A stretch of DNA of 64,000 nt from Coccinella septempunctata (lineage: Eukaryota > Arthropoda > Insecta > Coleoptera > Coccinellidae), in NCBI RefSeq assembly GCF_907165205.1, contig NC_058195.1:32260936-32324935 (forward strand), in the 5' to 3' direction. The position numbers and the translations under genes were made by a program. Numbering within the stretch: position 1 is the stretch's first letter; every line of letters starts with the position of its first letter. Below are positions 1 to 11,594 of the stretch, piece after piece. The notes below the pieces were generated by a model, which did no database searches, was not told where the DNA came from, and saw nothing but the letters and a program-made list of their open reading frames with translations.

Positions 1-2130
1 AGATACCCGAGGAAAGGGAGTTACAAAAATTTCGCCCGAGAAGGGGCAGTTCAAAATCTAGTAGGAAGCAACAGAGGTGAGAGATTTTCTCCGGACAGTG
101 AGTGAATTCATAGACAGGGCCGCCATCAGGACCAGCAAACCGAGCACCCTGCCGGGGCGGCACATTCTGGGGGCGTCAAATCTGTTGATACAAATTTTTT
201 CACAGCAAATTTTTTCAAAAGCGAAAAGACGAAAATTATTAATTATTAGAGTGATTCATATATGTTCTTCTCAAAGTACGTTAACTTAACCAGAAACAAG
301 GGGAATACCGCCAGATGGAAAACGATCAAAGATGCCGCATTCTACTCATAAATAACTATCAAAGTCAGCCTGTAAATACCTCTACCGCAGCCCCCACTCA
401 CTGCCCCTTTTTTCGATCTTTAGCCAGTCGGTCTCTTTGATAAACGTCACAGACAGTATAGTTTTTGGGACGGCTTCCAAGAGAATTAAGAAATAATTTT
501 TATATTCTGTTTGGCAATCCGAATTGGAAATGTTGATTTTTAAGAGGAATTTAAAATACTTGAGAAGCAAGAGTACCTATCAACCCTTTACAATAGTATC
601 TATATCGAGTTTATACGAATTGAGACTGTTGTAGATTTTTATAAATCTCTTTATCTGTGTAGTTTAGAAATTCAAATTGAATCATACTGAAGGTCAGTTC
701 AATATACTGGTAATTCCTTGCCGAGTGGTACGCTTTTTACCTGATCCCCTGTTAGAGCACATGCTAGATAACCGTCCGCCATCTTACTCTGGAAATAAAA
801 AGTTTCGCCTACGAACCAACTTTTTGTTTATATTTCTTACATATACTCCATTCATATTTATTTTAGCAGTTGATTTGCCATGAAATAACTTTCTCAAGTT
901 TTTGTAACTAGAATGAAGTAAGGTTGGCACTCATGAAATGTCGTTAATGTCATATCGCCGTTGCCACAACTAATATCAATTTTTATTACGAAAATGCCGA
1001 AAGTGATTGAAAAAAGAGACAGGGTTTCAGGAAGTGCTATTTTTAGAATTCATGTCCGCTCATTCAAATTGTTATACCCTGATATTCTAAAATCCACAAT
1101 ACGTCAGACGCTAGCGAATATACATTTTACATATACATTTTACATACATTTTACATACCCTACATTTTACCCTACCTATTCAATGTAAGAGGATTTATGT
1201 AATGTTTCATCTGAATCTAAACGACTTATATTTCAGCTGAATATTTCCACAATCAGAAAGATTGTGAATGAAGAGGATGACATAGAATTTCCTTCTATTG
1301 GGAGACACAAAAAAGGGGTGGCATTTGAGAATTTTATGTTTGAGTGATTTAATGCGAAAAGTTCACTACAGGATTCCCGATAATGTCATCGTAGAATAAG
1401 TTCCCGAAGATTGATTTTTCTAATCTTCATTTGACTTGTCCTATACATTGTAAATGTCTTAAGGTACCACTAAATACCTAATTATTATCATTATATCAAT
1501 GTATTAAGATGAACAGCCACAAATACGCGCCAGTTGTCCTGTTAATTGTTTATTCATGTGAAATTTTTGTTCAAAGGTGAAGTTCATCTTGACTTGAAAC
1601 TTCCTTTCATTCCTTTTACTTATATTGATACAAGATGCTTTTTGTTGGAGAATTTAACATTCTTGTAATTATCTGTACCATTGCATCATATACATTTCAT
1701 CTTCGGGTCAATATTTTTGAAATCTACAACTGATGTAACGTATTCAAATTCTAGCCAAAGAGGATAACGAACATTAACTCTCCTCAGGCTATTGCATATT
1801 ATGATATTGTACTGATGATCTCTTGTATTTTCCATGCGAATAACTGGATTTGGTATGCCTTCAATCAGTTTGTATATACTTCAATTATGTTCGTCACATA
1901 TTTTCCGAAGAGATTTGTCATTGTGATAAAATACGTAATAACAGAAACTTTCGTAAAACGGGCAACATAGCGTTGACTTAAAACCCAAAAATCTTTTGAC
2001 AAGCGTCATAACCCCACACTTTCGTACTGTACAGAGTGAAAAGTGTCAAATTTCCATGGCCCACCGACTGCTAAAATAAAAGTGAATGGAGTACAGATAT
2101 AGAGATAAGATAGACTCTATAAAAATCCCC
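1..2130. other. AT-rich stretch with no recognised gene
   Basis: I see no coding motif, RNA gene or clear transposon end here. The open frames are short and have no recognisable domain. The only local structure is a short low-complexity run of ACATTTT-like units at about 1117-1172. The stretch could be old transposon sequence that has decayed beyond recognition by eye. Confidence 0.5.
1117..1172. repeat. Short ACATTTT-type tandem run
   Basis: Five or so imperfect copies of a TACATTTTACATA-like unit follow one another. It is an ordinary low-complexity microsatellite and no function is inferred. Confidence 0.6.
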
Positions 2131-2539
2131 AATCCCAAGGTGTAAAGGTTGCCGACGGGATGCATGGCCGAGGGGTGCTCCGTCCCTAGACTTCCTTACC
2201 ACGTGGCAAAAGGCGCATCACGTGGTACATATAGCCTTCCCCGCCGTATGTGGTCACTGCAGTGGGGAGACCTTTATTTACGATCGACTAGTGGGAACTC
2301 TATGGACAACTTAGAAAAATTAGAAAAACGTAAAAAATGCGTCGAGAATGACGCAGGCCACCGAAGATATTCTGTTCTCGATGCCAGAGGGTAAATATCC
2401 TCTGCCATGTTCATGTTTGTGAAACTGAAGAGGAGATTGGAGGCGGAGTCCACCACATCTCCCAGAATCTCGACTCCGTCCGTTAGTAGAGGTCAGAAGT
2501 CAGAACAGCCGGCAAACACTTTCGAGCACTGATAGATAC
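2131..2539. other. GC-richer segment, unidentified
   Basis: Base composition rises here compared with the AT-rich flanks, and CACGTGG occurs twice within about 25 bases near 2200-2226. The open frame at 2149-2394 (81 codons) shows no domain that I recognise. Because a LINE fragment starts just downstream, this may be more of the same decayed element, but I cannot show it. Confidence 0.3.
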
Positions 2540-3040
2540 CGTGTTCAGCAGAAGGGTCAATGACAAAACGATTCAATCCCCAATCCAAATAAACGGTCAT
2601 GTAGTCACCCCGAAAAATACTGTCAAGTACCTATCTAGGTGGAGAACTTGAGAGTAGACTGAACTTCGACAGTCACATTAAAAAATCGGTATGCAAAGGT
2701 TACGCTGCCAAGAAAAATCTATACCCCCTCCTCTCCAAGGAGAGCAAGTTGAACCAGAATAATAAAAAATTATTATACACGGCTCTAATAAGACCGCTCA
2801 TCACATATGCGGCACCCGCCTTTTGCCATCTTCGACCATTCCCTCTCCGACCGTTACAAAATCTTCAAAACAAAATCCTACGTCTAATTTTGAATAGAAA
2901 CCTCTCAACTAGGATATCAACATTTCACGAGATCGCCGAAATTCCCACCATCAGGGAATTCATCGATAAAATTTCCAATAATTTCTAAGAGAAAAAATGC
3001 CGCGGGAACGTCCTACTCGACAAAGTTACGAAAACGAGGA
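2540..3040 (+). pseudogene. Jockey-type LINE reverse transcriptase, C-terminal fragment
   Basis: Translated pieces in more than one frame match the region after the reverse transcriptase palm of Jockey-group LINEs. A segment at about 2575-2640 reads INGHVVTPKNTVKYL, the usual thumb motif around VKYLG. It is followed by a stop and a frame change, then RLNFDSHIKKSV and a stretch ending ALIRPLITYAAPAF (2749-2840). The tail ILRLILNRN with an IPTIREFI segment is also typical. The open part is 2749-2988. Stops and shifts show that it is dead, and no endonuclease or catalytic YADD region is present, so this is a 5'-truncated remnant. Confidence 0.75.
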
Positions 3041-3147
3041 TACATAATAAAAATCCTCAACATCCTCACCCCCTGCTCTACCAATTCCTTTCCATATTCC
3101 ACCATATCCCATATCCCAAATTTCAAAATTTCAAAATCACGACCTCA

Positions 3148-3674
3148 ATCTGAAGACCAAGACAGCTGTTTACAAAGCAGTGGTCCTCCCAACGCTTCTT
3201 TACGGAAGCGAAAGCTGGACGCCCTATAGGCGACATATTAAACAGCTTGAACAAGCGCAACAACGTCATCTAAGACAGATAATGCACATCAGATGGTTCC
3301 ACAAAGTTTCGAATGCAGAAGTCTTGCAGCGCGCGAGTTGTACAACAATTGAGACTCAAGTAACGAGGGCCCGACTTAGATGGAGCGGCTACATTCTGAG
3401 GATGCAAGACACAAGACTCCCCAAAATAGCTCTATATGGTGAATTCACTGAGGGAGCCCGGAAACCAGGAGGCCAGTACAAGCGGTTTAAGGATACACTT
3501 CATCGATCCCTAAAATCAGTTAATGCATATCATAACTGGGAACAGCTAGCGATAGACAGGTCACAGTGGAGGTCTTTGGTACACAGTTATAATGGAGAAT
3601 CGAGAAGGATACAGCGGCGGCCAGATCTGGTTGGTGACTATCCATGCCCTGAGTGTAGAAGGATCTGCAGGTCA
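3148..3674 (+). pseudogene. LINE ORF2 C-terminal fragment (same family as 22620-24726)
   Basis: The frame at 3180-3698 encodes the region after the reverse transcriptase: LLYGSESWTPYRRHIKQLEQ, then LRWSGYILRM, KIALYGEF, GARKPGGQYKRFKDTL and WRSLVHSYNG. It ends at a C-terminal finger CPECRRICRSRLG. The second copy in this window (22620-24726) has the same blocks and shows the complete finger with its SHRRAH histidine part. Here the finger is cut at 3682 by a hAT-type MITE and resumes at 4546. The palm domain is missing, so the copy is 5' truncated. I leave the LINE clade open. Confidence 0.8.
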
Positions 3675-3682
3675 CGGTTGGG

Positions 3683-4537
3683 CAGTGGCGGCTCGTGATC
3701 TAGTTCACTAGGGGTCTACTTTTAGAATAATAATAATAATATGAAATTTTAAAACCAGTTTTCCGCAAAATTTTATGCAATTTATAATTCTTTTCAAAAC
3801 ATACCTGTTCTTATCTACTTGCTCGTTGTGCTTAATAATATTATTCCGGTATTCTAATTGAGCAGCGATATTAGTCGTAACCAGAAAAGCTAATTCTGTC
3901 GAACAATTTACATGCTTAATTTTTTCATTAAGGTGCTTCACATCTCTAAATCCTGCCCTTGCCCATACGTTATCAATTGTTATACACTTGTCTTGAGAAT
4001 CGTCTTGCTTAAGAAGTTTTTGGAGTTTTATCTGCCTGGGTTAAATTTAAATCGGGAGTCGGTCTACCCAGCAGTTGAATACGGCCAGCGAAAGCCTCGC
4101 GAAATCAGTTTTTAAAATATTTTGAACACTATTGTCCGCCATGATTTCAAAACGTAAACAAATACGAACGCACGCTAGCCGGCAGCGGCTAGAATGAAGC
4201 GGATAGGCGCGACTTTTATCGTAGCCCTTTTACTCCTTAAAACGACCGACACGAAGAGTTGCGACTGGAGCCGAATGACTGTCCGAATGCAAGAATTCGG
4301 GGCTATACGATTCATCGCCCATGCAGGGACGAACTGCTAGATTATGATTGAAATAAACAAAACTGCAGGAGTCGCATGAACGTTATACATTAATAAATTA
4401 TTATATAAATAACCGTGGAATGCAATATTTTCATTAAAAATCGCATGGGAAGGTAAATAACATAAAAAGATCGGTTCCTTGTGATTTCTTGTATGGGGGG
4501 CTGTAGCCCTATAGCCCTCACAGACCAGCCGCCACTG
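3683..4537. mobile_element. hAT-type non-autonomous transposon (MITE), 855 bp
   Basis: The element begins CAGTGGCGGCTCGTG and ends AGCCGCCACTG, giving inverted ends of about 11-14 bp. It is flanked by a perfect 8-bp direct repeat CGGTTGGG at 3675-3682 and 4538-4545. An 8-bp target duplication with CAGTGGCGG-like ends is characteristic of hAT transposons. Removing the element and one repeat rejoins the LINE zinc-finger coding sequence, which confirms the insertion. No transposase is encoded, so it must have moved with enzyme supplied by another copy. Confidence 0.88.
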
Positions 4538-4545
4538 CGGTTGGG

Positions 4546-4691
4546 TCTCTTTAGTCACAGGAGGGCACACAGTCGCAACTAGCACTAAGAAATTACAAGT
4601 CTGTTCGAATTTATTTTTTCTTTTTTTTTTCTATTTGTAGATTTATTCCCGGTTACGGGATACAGCAATGAATGAATGAATATCCCAACCC
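4546..4691 (+). mobile_element. LINE 3' end with (AATG)n tail
   Basis: This continues the LINE fragment at 3148-3674 after the MITE. It holds the histidine half of the C-terminal finger (SHRRAH), a short 3' UTR, and a terminal run of AATGAATGAATGAAT. The other copy ends with the same sequence and tail at 24700-24726, so the AATG run marks the 3' end of this LINE family. Confidence 0.8.
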
Positions 4692-4711
4692 CACAACGCT
4701 AATTGTATCAT

Positions 4712-5071
4712 TGATACTGCATAATTATCCGTAATTACAGAAACATTGTGAAGTCGAGCCATCCCTGAGGACATTGGCCAGCCAGCGCAGAGAGCGGAGC
4801 CGCCACCAAGTCGACTTCCCAAAACCAAACACCGACCTGCCACCGGATTGGAGTTCGACGAGGCCTGGATGACTGACTCCGCCCAGCGAAGAGCGCAACG
4901 CACCGGAAGGAAATGGCCCACTAGGATGACCGAGAATAACCTCGAAACATTGTAAATAGTGTATACATTTTGTAAATATGTAAATAGCATTAAATAATTG
5001 TCGGTGAACATGACTTTTCGTCATGTGGATGTGGGCGGATCTTCGACATCCCAATTGCGCACGCGCGAACA
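4712..5071. mobile_element. Possible short solo LTR-like insertion
   Basis: A GC-richer block starts TGATACTG and ends CGAACA, that is TG...CA, and is bounded by GTATCAT at 4705-4711 and 5072-5078. The length of 360 bp suits a small LTR. However, LTR elements normally give 4-6 bp duplications, not 7, so the boundary repeat may be chance. No primer-binding site or coding sequence adjoins it. Confidence 0.3.
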
Positions 5072-5197
5072 GTATCATCGGGGCATTTTGTTGCCAGATT
5101 GTGCAAAAGCCGTATCTTCGGAATCGGACTTCGATTTATAGAAACTGATAATTTTATTGCCAATTGTGGAAATTAATCACATATCACATTATACTCG

Positions 5198-5995
5198 TAT
5201 CCCACACAGCATGGAATATTGCAGTGAAAAATTTCAAAATATTCTCAAGAAAGATTTCTTTGAAATATTTATGAAAGGTTTCGAGAATATTTAAGGCAAG
5301 AAAGTTTTCGCAAGATTGGCAGAATATTTCCATGATATGTAATAAATGTTTCATGAAATATGACTTCATAAGATTCATTAATATTTCATGAAATATTCTA
5401 CGAAATTTTTATGACAGATTTTGCAATATTTCAGGAAAATAAATATCCATAGGAATCAGAATATTTGTGAGAAATATTTCTTAAATTTTTCAAAAAATAT
5501 TTGCAGGAATATAAACTAAATATTTCTAATTCGTCTACATAATACATTGAAAAAAACCTTAAAGTAATATTTCAGTGGAAGATTTTCGATGAAAAGCTGA
5601 AAGTGTAAAAATTATATCAATTTTCATTCCCGAAATCTTACTGAATGCTCTTTGAAAGATTGGCTGGCCAATAATTTGTATAAAGATCGCCAATATGTAT
5701 GAAATATTTCGCCTTCCAAAGTACCTATAATGCAACTGAACATTTCATTAACGTTTCAAGTAATACTACAATAAATATTTCAGAATCGCTCCAGAATATT
5801 TCTTTGCAATATTTCTGAAAGATGAAGTGGAAGCCCAAATAAATTGTTAATATTCCATGAAATATTTCAGGAAATGATATTTTGATTTCACTGAAACGTT
5901 TTCATATAAGAATTCATATATTTAAATACATAAATATATAAGAAATACTGCAGGAATCTTTCAACACATCTCCGGATTTTTGTGCGGAATATTTT
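5198..5995. repeat. GAAATATTTC-rich block, left arm
   Basis: Imperfect copies of GAAATATTTC and AAATATTT-like words recur throughout about 800 bp, often as TTCATGAAATATT or GAATATTTCATG. The block begins TCCCACACAGCATGG. An inverted version, CCATGCTATGTGGGA, closes a similar block at about 11102-11116. Dense subterminal repeats plus inverted ends resemble the end of a DNA transposon, of a family I cannot name. Confidence 0.6.
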
Positions 5996-6817
5996 GGGTT
6001 ATTTGTTATATCCGTGAAATATTCTACTGACTTTTTATTTAATGTTTTGTCGTTAGCATCCCTCTTGTCTAAAGTTACTGTCTTTTTAATGTGTGAATAT
6101 GCTTTTATTCTTTTCGCACTGGGTAGTCATTATGGTACGTCGAAAGAGCAAATAACAACAACAAAATATCTATCTGTATGAATATATTTTACGTTATAGT
6201 CTATACTTTTTTTCTTCAACAATTTATAATTTCGTCTGTAGATTTTCTATTGAAACTATATTGCATAGAGTAGCATTAATTTATATTTAATTTTATCCCT
6301 TGAATTACTTCGGAGATACTCAATTACAGTCACCTACTACCCCTTTATGTATATTAAATCATCTTTAAATTTTCGTCGTATCCTAATTAACTTTCAAATA
6401 ACGCGCTCTTCTTTCGACAAGACTATTGTGCGTCGACGCGGCATTCCCAGTCCCCCCCGATAGAATCAGCAGCGATGCCAGGTTGGAGAAATTTTCCTAA
6501 GATTTATTTTCCGATGTCCAGAAATCTGTTCTATTTCATATATTACACTATCTTCAATTACTCTAAGCCACGGTTTTACATTCTACAGTTCAGGTTCAAA
6601 CCGAGTTCAAAGTTGAATCCATTGTAATTTTGGACAGTTCAGTTCTATTTTGTCATTGTCAGGCAGTCAGTTGAATTGGGTTCAACGTTGGATTCAGCTT
6701 TTATCTATAACTGTATAACCGGCATTCAATCATTATGAGTACCTAATAAATAATTTGTGAAGTAGATGAATTATATCTATATCTATATATCATATTGTCT
6801 TAGGAACTGACTTAAAA
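5996..6817. other. No recognised gene
   Basis: AT-rich sequence with no coding motif. A pair of related words, GTTCAAAGTTGAATCC and an approximate inverse near 6605-6700, hints at a small foldback, but the match is weak. The last eight bases, ACTTAAAA, are the target duplication of the next element. Confidence 0.5.
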
Positions 6818-7892
6818 CAAGGGCGGCTCGTCAGAGGAGGCAAGGGAGGCTAAGCCTCCTCATAAAGCTTAGAGCTAAAATACATTCACTTCAGGCATGT
6901 CCTCATTTTCAGAAAGTAATTTCTATATAAATTTTCCGAACACCTGAACTAGATATTCAGATAAAAATTATTTCATTTTTCGGTCCTCCGCTCATAAAAA
7001 TCCAGCATAACAATCACACAATCCACCGGCTGCGTACGCGTCCGCCGCGTCGAATGTGAATATTTCCTAGTACTGCCTATTCGGACGGAGGCTGTTGGGC
7101 CTGCTGCCTCCGTTGATAGTGTAACTCACGCATAAGTTCTCTGGACTCGCATACTAGCCGAACAAGAATTCAGCTGACTTACTGTACCATATTCGCCCGT
7201 AAAATGTAACAGAGGAGGCTCAGCTCCCCTGTTCTCCATTGATTCTTTCGTGCCGTCTTCGACTATATTCGCTTGATCTCCGACGGTAGGGGCGTTGTCC
7301 GGCGGTAGTTGTTATGATTTCAATTTTTAATTTGAATGTAACGACTTCGTGGAGAACTGGAACTTCGGGAAATTTGTGATATATTCTTGTAAAGATAGGT
7401 TGTTTTGTTAGGGCGTTAGGGGTAAGTACTGATACGGATCAAAAAATAAAATGGAATTGAATATTGAGAATTAACTGTACACGTTGTTAAAACCTTCACA
7501 AGACCTCCACCAAATTTAATTACACTAAAGTCTACCGATAGCGTCAGAATAGAAGTTTCAGTGTTGTTTGGTACGATAAATGTGATTGGTTAACTGGATC
7601 GATCAAACGGGAAAAATTATTTTGCTGGCCATATTTACTATTTTCTCATCAAACAGAATATACTTCATGGTTCAAAACGGGGTTTTCCGAATTGAAAAAT
7701 TTACCGCGATCTATCGAAAGGCATAACAAGTAAAAGGAGCATATAGCATCCTCTTGCATTCAAAATTAATCTTAGAACTGACAACTTTTCATTATGTTGA
7801 AGAAGTATACTTTATTGACTGATAAGAGTTTGTTCCAACACTCCTCGAAAACTATTAGCCTCCTCAGCTCTCATGACCACGAGCCGCCACTG
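6818..7892. mobile_element. hAT-type non-autonomous transposon (MITE), 1075 bp
   Basis: The element starts CAAGGGCGGCTCGTC and ends GACCACGAGCCGCCACTG. It is flanked by the perfect 8-bp repeat ACTTAAAA at 6810-6817 and 7893-7900. Its inverted ends match those of the element at 3683-4537 (CAGTGGCGGCTCGTG), except for two changes at the left tip (CAAGGG for CAGTGG). It has no open frame of transposase size. The shared ends suggest that one hAT transposase mobilised both, while the interiors look unrelated. Confidence 0.85.
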
Positions 7893-7900
7893 ACTTAAAA

Positions 7901-8302
7901 TAAATAATTTCATTCCTTGGATACAAATGAACTTAACAAGTACTACTTCCAGAAGTCGATATTCTCTATATCTCTATCCGTTCTTCTCAAGGCTTGATAA
8001 AAATGAAAATCAAGAATCTAGGTAATTCAACATAGTAAAGATTTACTCTACTCTGGATACCGTATACTGGGGAATAAAATTTCTGGACCCGGCAACGCTG
8101 ATCACTAGCCACTCTAGCCACCTGCTTAGTGCAGATGTGCAGAAAAGAGAAACGGAGAAACGGCAGTACGTGAGATTTAGGTTTCATTCGAAGAAGCGCA
8201 AGCCGAACAAGGAAGCATTCATTGGTGCCATTTTGATTTTGTCGTTTGCGCGTTGGCTCGATCGTTTTGTGTGTTTGTGTGAGACTAACGTGTGTATTGA
8301 TA
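7901..8302. other. Upstream region of the three-exon gene model
   Basis: No transposon end is seen here. Open frames occur on both strands (7987-8334 minus, 8137-8352 plus), but neither has a recognisable domain. The part from about 8225 on, just before the ATG at 8303, could be a short 5' UTR of the gene model that follows. No TATA box or Inr stands out. Confidence 0.35.
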
Positions 8303-10373
8303 TGGAACGAAATAAATTCCAGTTTGATTACCACTTGATTCTTGGTAAGTAACTTATTTCCTCTTTAACGTTTTCCATCTACTTGCACGTGTTATTAAAT
8401 CTATCCATTTGTGCCATAATGTCACCGAAATATTTGTATATGTTCATTTTTATTATTTTTCATCACAATTCAACTGTTTCACCCTAGGTCTTACCTTACC
8501 ACAACCAGGTTGAACGAGAGGTTGAATCGATTCAATGGAATTTTCGAATTAATCTTTATTCTTTTTATAATATCTATTTTAACATGTGATTGGGAGCTAA
8601 TGAATTCCATGTTTTACGGATTTCTACTCGTATTTTTATTTTTTGTTATTTGTTTACCTATTTATGCAAATTATATCATTTGATTGAAGTTGGTATCATA
8701 TTTCATACTTTGAATGTTTTGCAGTAGCTTTTGGTGTAAGGACAAAATATGAAGAAGCGACAGATGCCGAAATAATTCAGTGTTACCCATACGGATATGG
8801 TTGGATGACTTCAGATGGTGGACGGAATAAAAAGTGAGTTTTATAATTTTTTCATATCCTGAGATTTTTTGCTTTTCTTCAGTGCACCCTCAGAATAGAA
8901 TGAATTTTGTGTTTCTTTTCACGACTACTTGCTGTGCGAGTTGCTTTCAAAATAGAATCTGCACTAAAATTGTTCTCGTGATGTGAATTTTTTTAGGCCT
9001 TTTATTGTTTTGTAAATACTTAATAACTTCACTTTATAGAGTGTGAGAGTCTAACTTCAAACAAATTCTGTGAAAAAGGGCAGTTTTTTTGTTGTAAATA
9101 TACTAGCACAGGTTTAATTAGTATTTTCAAATGGCGCTTTTTTAAGTGAAGGAATATGATACTGTAATTTGATACATTATCGAAATTTTTTTGATTTTTT
9201 CCGAGGGAGTAACCACTTCCGAAATCGATGTACTTTTGAAGACCGAAATCATCCGAAATCCCGAAATCATCGTCGAAATCATCTTGATTTCCGAAATCAA
9301 TGTACATTTTTCACATAGTGGTTATCCTCTCGATTTTTCAAGTCCATTTCTGAATGTTTTATCAAGTTACACTTAAGTATGTACGAAATATCAAAGTCTT
9401 ATTTCTTGTCGTTGAAAAGATATTCAACAAACATCGACTAATTCGAAAACGAGGGAATCTGATTCAACTCGAAGAAATAACTCGGTTATTTCAAAAATTG
9501 AATGTCACGAGGTTCTTGATAATCATTTTCTGTCAAATAAAAAGTTGAATAAAACTGATTAATGAGAGTAGCAGCGAAGATTAACGAGGATATTCATTAG
9601 TTTGTCGTTTTGTGGGTCACAACGTTTGTTGAAAGATCGAACAAAAGAATATTAAATAGAAACTTGATATTTGGGTGCGTATGTGTAACCTAAGAGTAGT
9701 CATAAAAAAATCACAATTGTGCGCAACGTAAACCTCCGATCGCTCTGTCCGGGCATATTTACAAAAAAAACTGCCTTCGATATACTGAATTTGTTCAAAG
9801 TTAGAGACTTGCACTATATAATATTCTGTTACCATCTATTTGTTCTAATAGCAAAAATCACACCGATCAGGAATTTGACAAGTTGGAGAAAATATATTTC
9901 AGTAAAGTGTATCTTTTCAGTACTATAAATATTCCATACCACCAATGTAGTATCATCTAGTACTGACAGGTGCTTTATAAATAATTTTTACATCAGTTGG
10001 CGTCAATTTCGAAATTCTATGATGTTATTCAGTTCAAAACCCTCTAGTAAGGAGCATCATTCGAAGCCAAATGCTATGCAACAATCTTTAATAAAGACCC
10101 CGTATTTACTGCTGCTGAATTAATTTTCTGAAAAGTACATATTAATTATTTTTCCTCCAATTTTGCGATAATTACCCCAATTCTTCATAGAAGAACTTTC
10201 ATGACCCTAAATTGACAAAATATGAAACTTTCTGTTTCTGAAAAATCATAAAAATATATTTATTCCAGGAATGCCAGTAGCCAACGACAATTTCCGTTTC
10301 AATTATCTGCAGATCCTGATGACGAAGATAAAGGTTTCATTGATACATATTTTAATGTAGTTAATGGAAAATG
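8303..10373 (+). CDS. Candidate small spliced gene, three exons, unknown function
   Basis: The model is ATG at 8303 with a first exon ending at a GTAAGT donor near 8344. A second exon runs from after TTTTGCAG (about 8725) to a GTGAGT donor near 8834. The third exon starts after TTTATTCCAG (about 10268) and reaches a TGA at 10371-10373. Phases agree at both junctions and give about 85 residues, beginning MERNKFQFDYHLIL, with a middle AEIIQCYPYGYGWMTSDGG and an acidic DPDDEDK segment. I do not recognise a family. An AATAAA overlaps the stop. It lies inside a possible 5.9-kb inverted-ended element, so it may be host or transposon. A further intron at the weak GTTTCA after DEDK is possible. Confidence 0.35.
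9215..9312. repeat. Degenerate CCGAAATCATC tandem repeat
   Basis: CCGAAATC or CGAAATCATC recurs six or more times within about 90 bp. The run is framed by an imperfect inverted pair (GAAATCGATGTAC near the left, GAAATCAATGTAC near the right). It lies in the long second intron of the gene model. This is ordinary low-complexity sequence as far as I can tell. Confidence 0.6.
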
Positions 10374-10439
10374 AATAAATTATTTTAACTGATTTTGATC
10401 TATTCAATACAAATATAACCTTGTTATACTATTTCAGGA

Positions 10440-11120
10440 AAACCTTATGTATATAAATATAATGTTCATCAAAAAAATATCTTGCGAGATCTTTGAACTT
10501 CATAAAATACAAATCCTCAAAAATTTGGTATTACTTTGAAGATATATTTTCAAAGTATTGCTCAATTCTTCTGGAACATGTATTTTATGAAGTTACTCAG
10601 CTACCCTGGCGAAATGTTGTTCAGAGAATTTGCAAGATATTTTTTTGCATATTATTGCAGAAATGCAGATAACGCTTAATATAATTCAAAACATTTCCTA
10701 AATTTTTATGGAAATATTTCCTATTATTGCATATAAATCTTACAAAAATATTTCTAGAAAGATTCCAGCAACTTTACACAAACATCGCAGAAATATATTT
10801 CGTAACATTTCAGAACCCCTCGTTGGAAGATTTCGAAAACCTCTTCTGAAGATTTCAGGAAACATTTTCTTCAATTAGAAGAAATCTTGCGTAAATATTC
10901 CATGTAATATTACTATGATCTTTAGAAGAGATTTCACATAATGTTGTAGAAAATATTTCAAAAATCTATATGAAATATTCCATGAAATATTTCAATGTGA
11001 GAAAAAGTCGGACATAACTTTATTTCATGAATATTTCAACGAAAGATTTATTAAATATTCAAAACCTTGCGTACAAATATTTCATAAATATTTGACAAAT
11101 ATACCATGCTATGTGGGATG
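10440..11120. repeat. GAAATATTTC-rich block, right arm
   Basis: The same vocabulary as the block at 5198-5995 (GAAATATTTC, CATGAAATATT, AAATATTTGTA) fills this segment. It ends CCATGCTATGTGGGA, the inverse of the left block's start apart from one base. Near its inner end a foldback pairs AAATATCTTGCGAGATC (about 10485) with a diverged inverse near 10630. It is either the second end of one large element or a second copy of a MITE in the opposite orientation. Confidence 0.55.
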
Positions 11121-11149
11121 TAGGCTTCTCCGCATTAATTTTCTTACGA

Positions 11150-11295
11150 AATCCTATTGAAAATAAATAAAATAGTGTTAAGAAATGACAGTGACAGTGA
11201 CAATAGTTCAATTGAATTACCATAAATGTTAATAGATGACATGTACTTATGATAACACTGAATAAATGTTTTGAATTTGAATTTGATAGATACCG
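11150..11295 (+). mobile_element. LINE 3' end fragment with GAATTT tail
   Basis: The segment ends AATAAATGTTTTGAATTTGA followed by another GAATTTGA unit. The insertion at 27230-27456 ends almost identically (AATAAACGTTTTGAATTTGA repeated). A poly(A) signal followed directly by a short tail repeat is typical of non-LTR elements. The 5' boundary and target duplication were not found. Confidence 0.5.
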
Positions 11296-11299
11296 GAGT

Positions 11300-11590
11300 G
11301 ACCAGGAATTCGATTCTCGAGTCCATACGCTGCGTAAAGTTTACAAGCCGCGGCGCACGGATGATAGAGCATAGAACCCATTGGATCTATTCTCGAAACC
11401 ATCGGCAACGTATACGTTACGTTATACGGAGTTGCTCTTATTAAAAATATCTTACACTTTAAAGGATGGTTTCACCTGTGAATGTTTGAAATATTCTTTT
11501 GCTACATTGAATAAACAAACACACATATTTCAAAACATTTCAGAGTAATTATCATTGTAAATATTTCAAACACTGCTTGATTGATCATTT
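11300..11590. other. No recognised gene
   Basis: It contains a run TATACGTTACGTTATACGG near 11411 and scattered AAATATTTC-like words that resemble the block to the left. There is no coding signal, and I see nothing else in it. Confidence 0.4.
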
Positions 11591-11594
11591 TTGA

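Noticed and set aside
4643..5078. Minus-strand frames of 117-122 codons
   Set aside because: Two overlapping frames in a GC-richer block with no domain; probably chance openness within a repeat.
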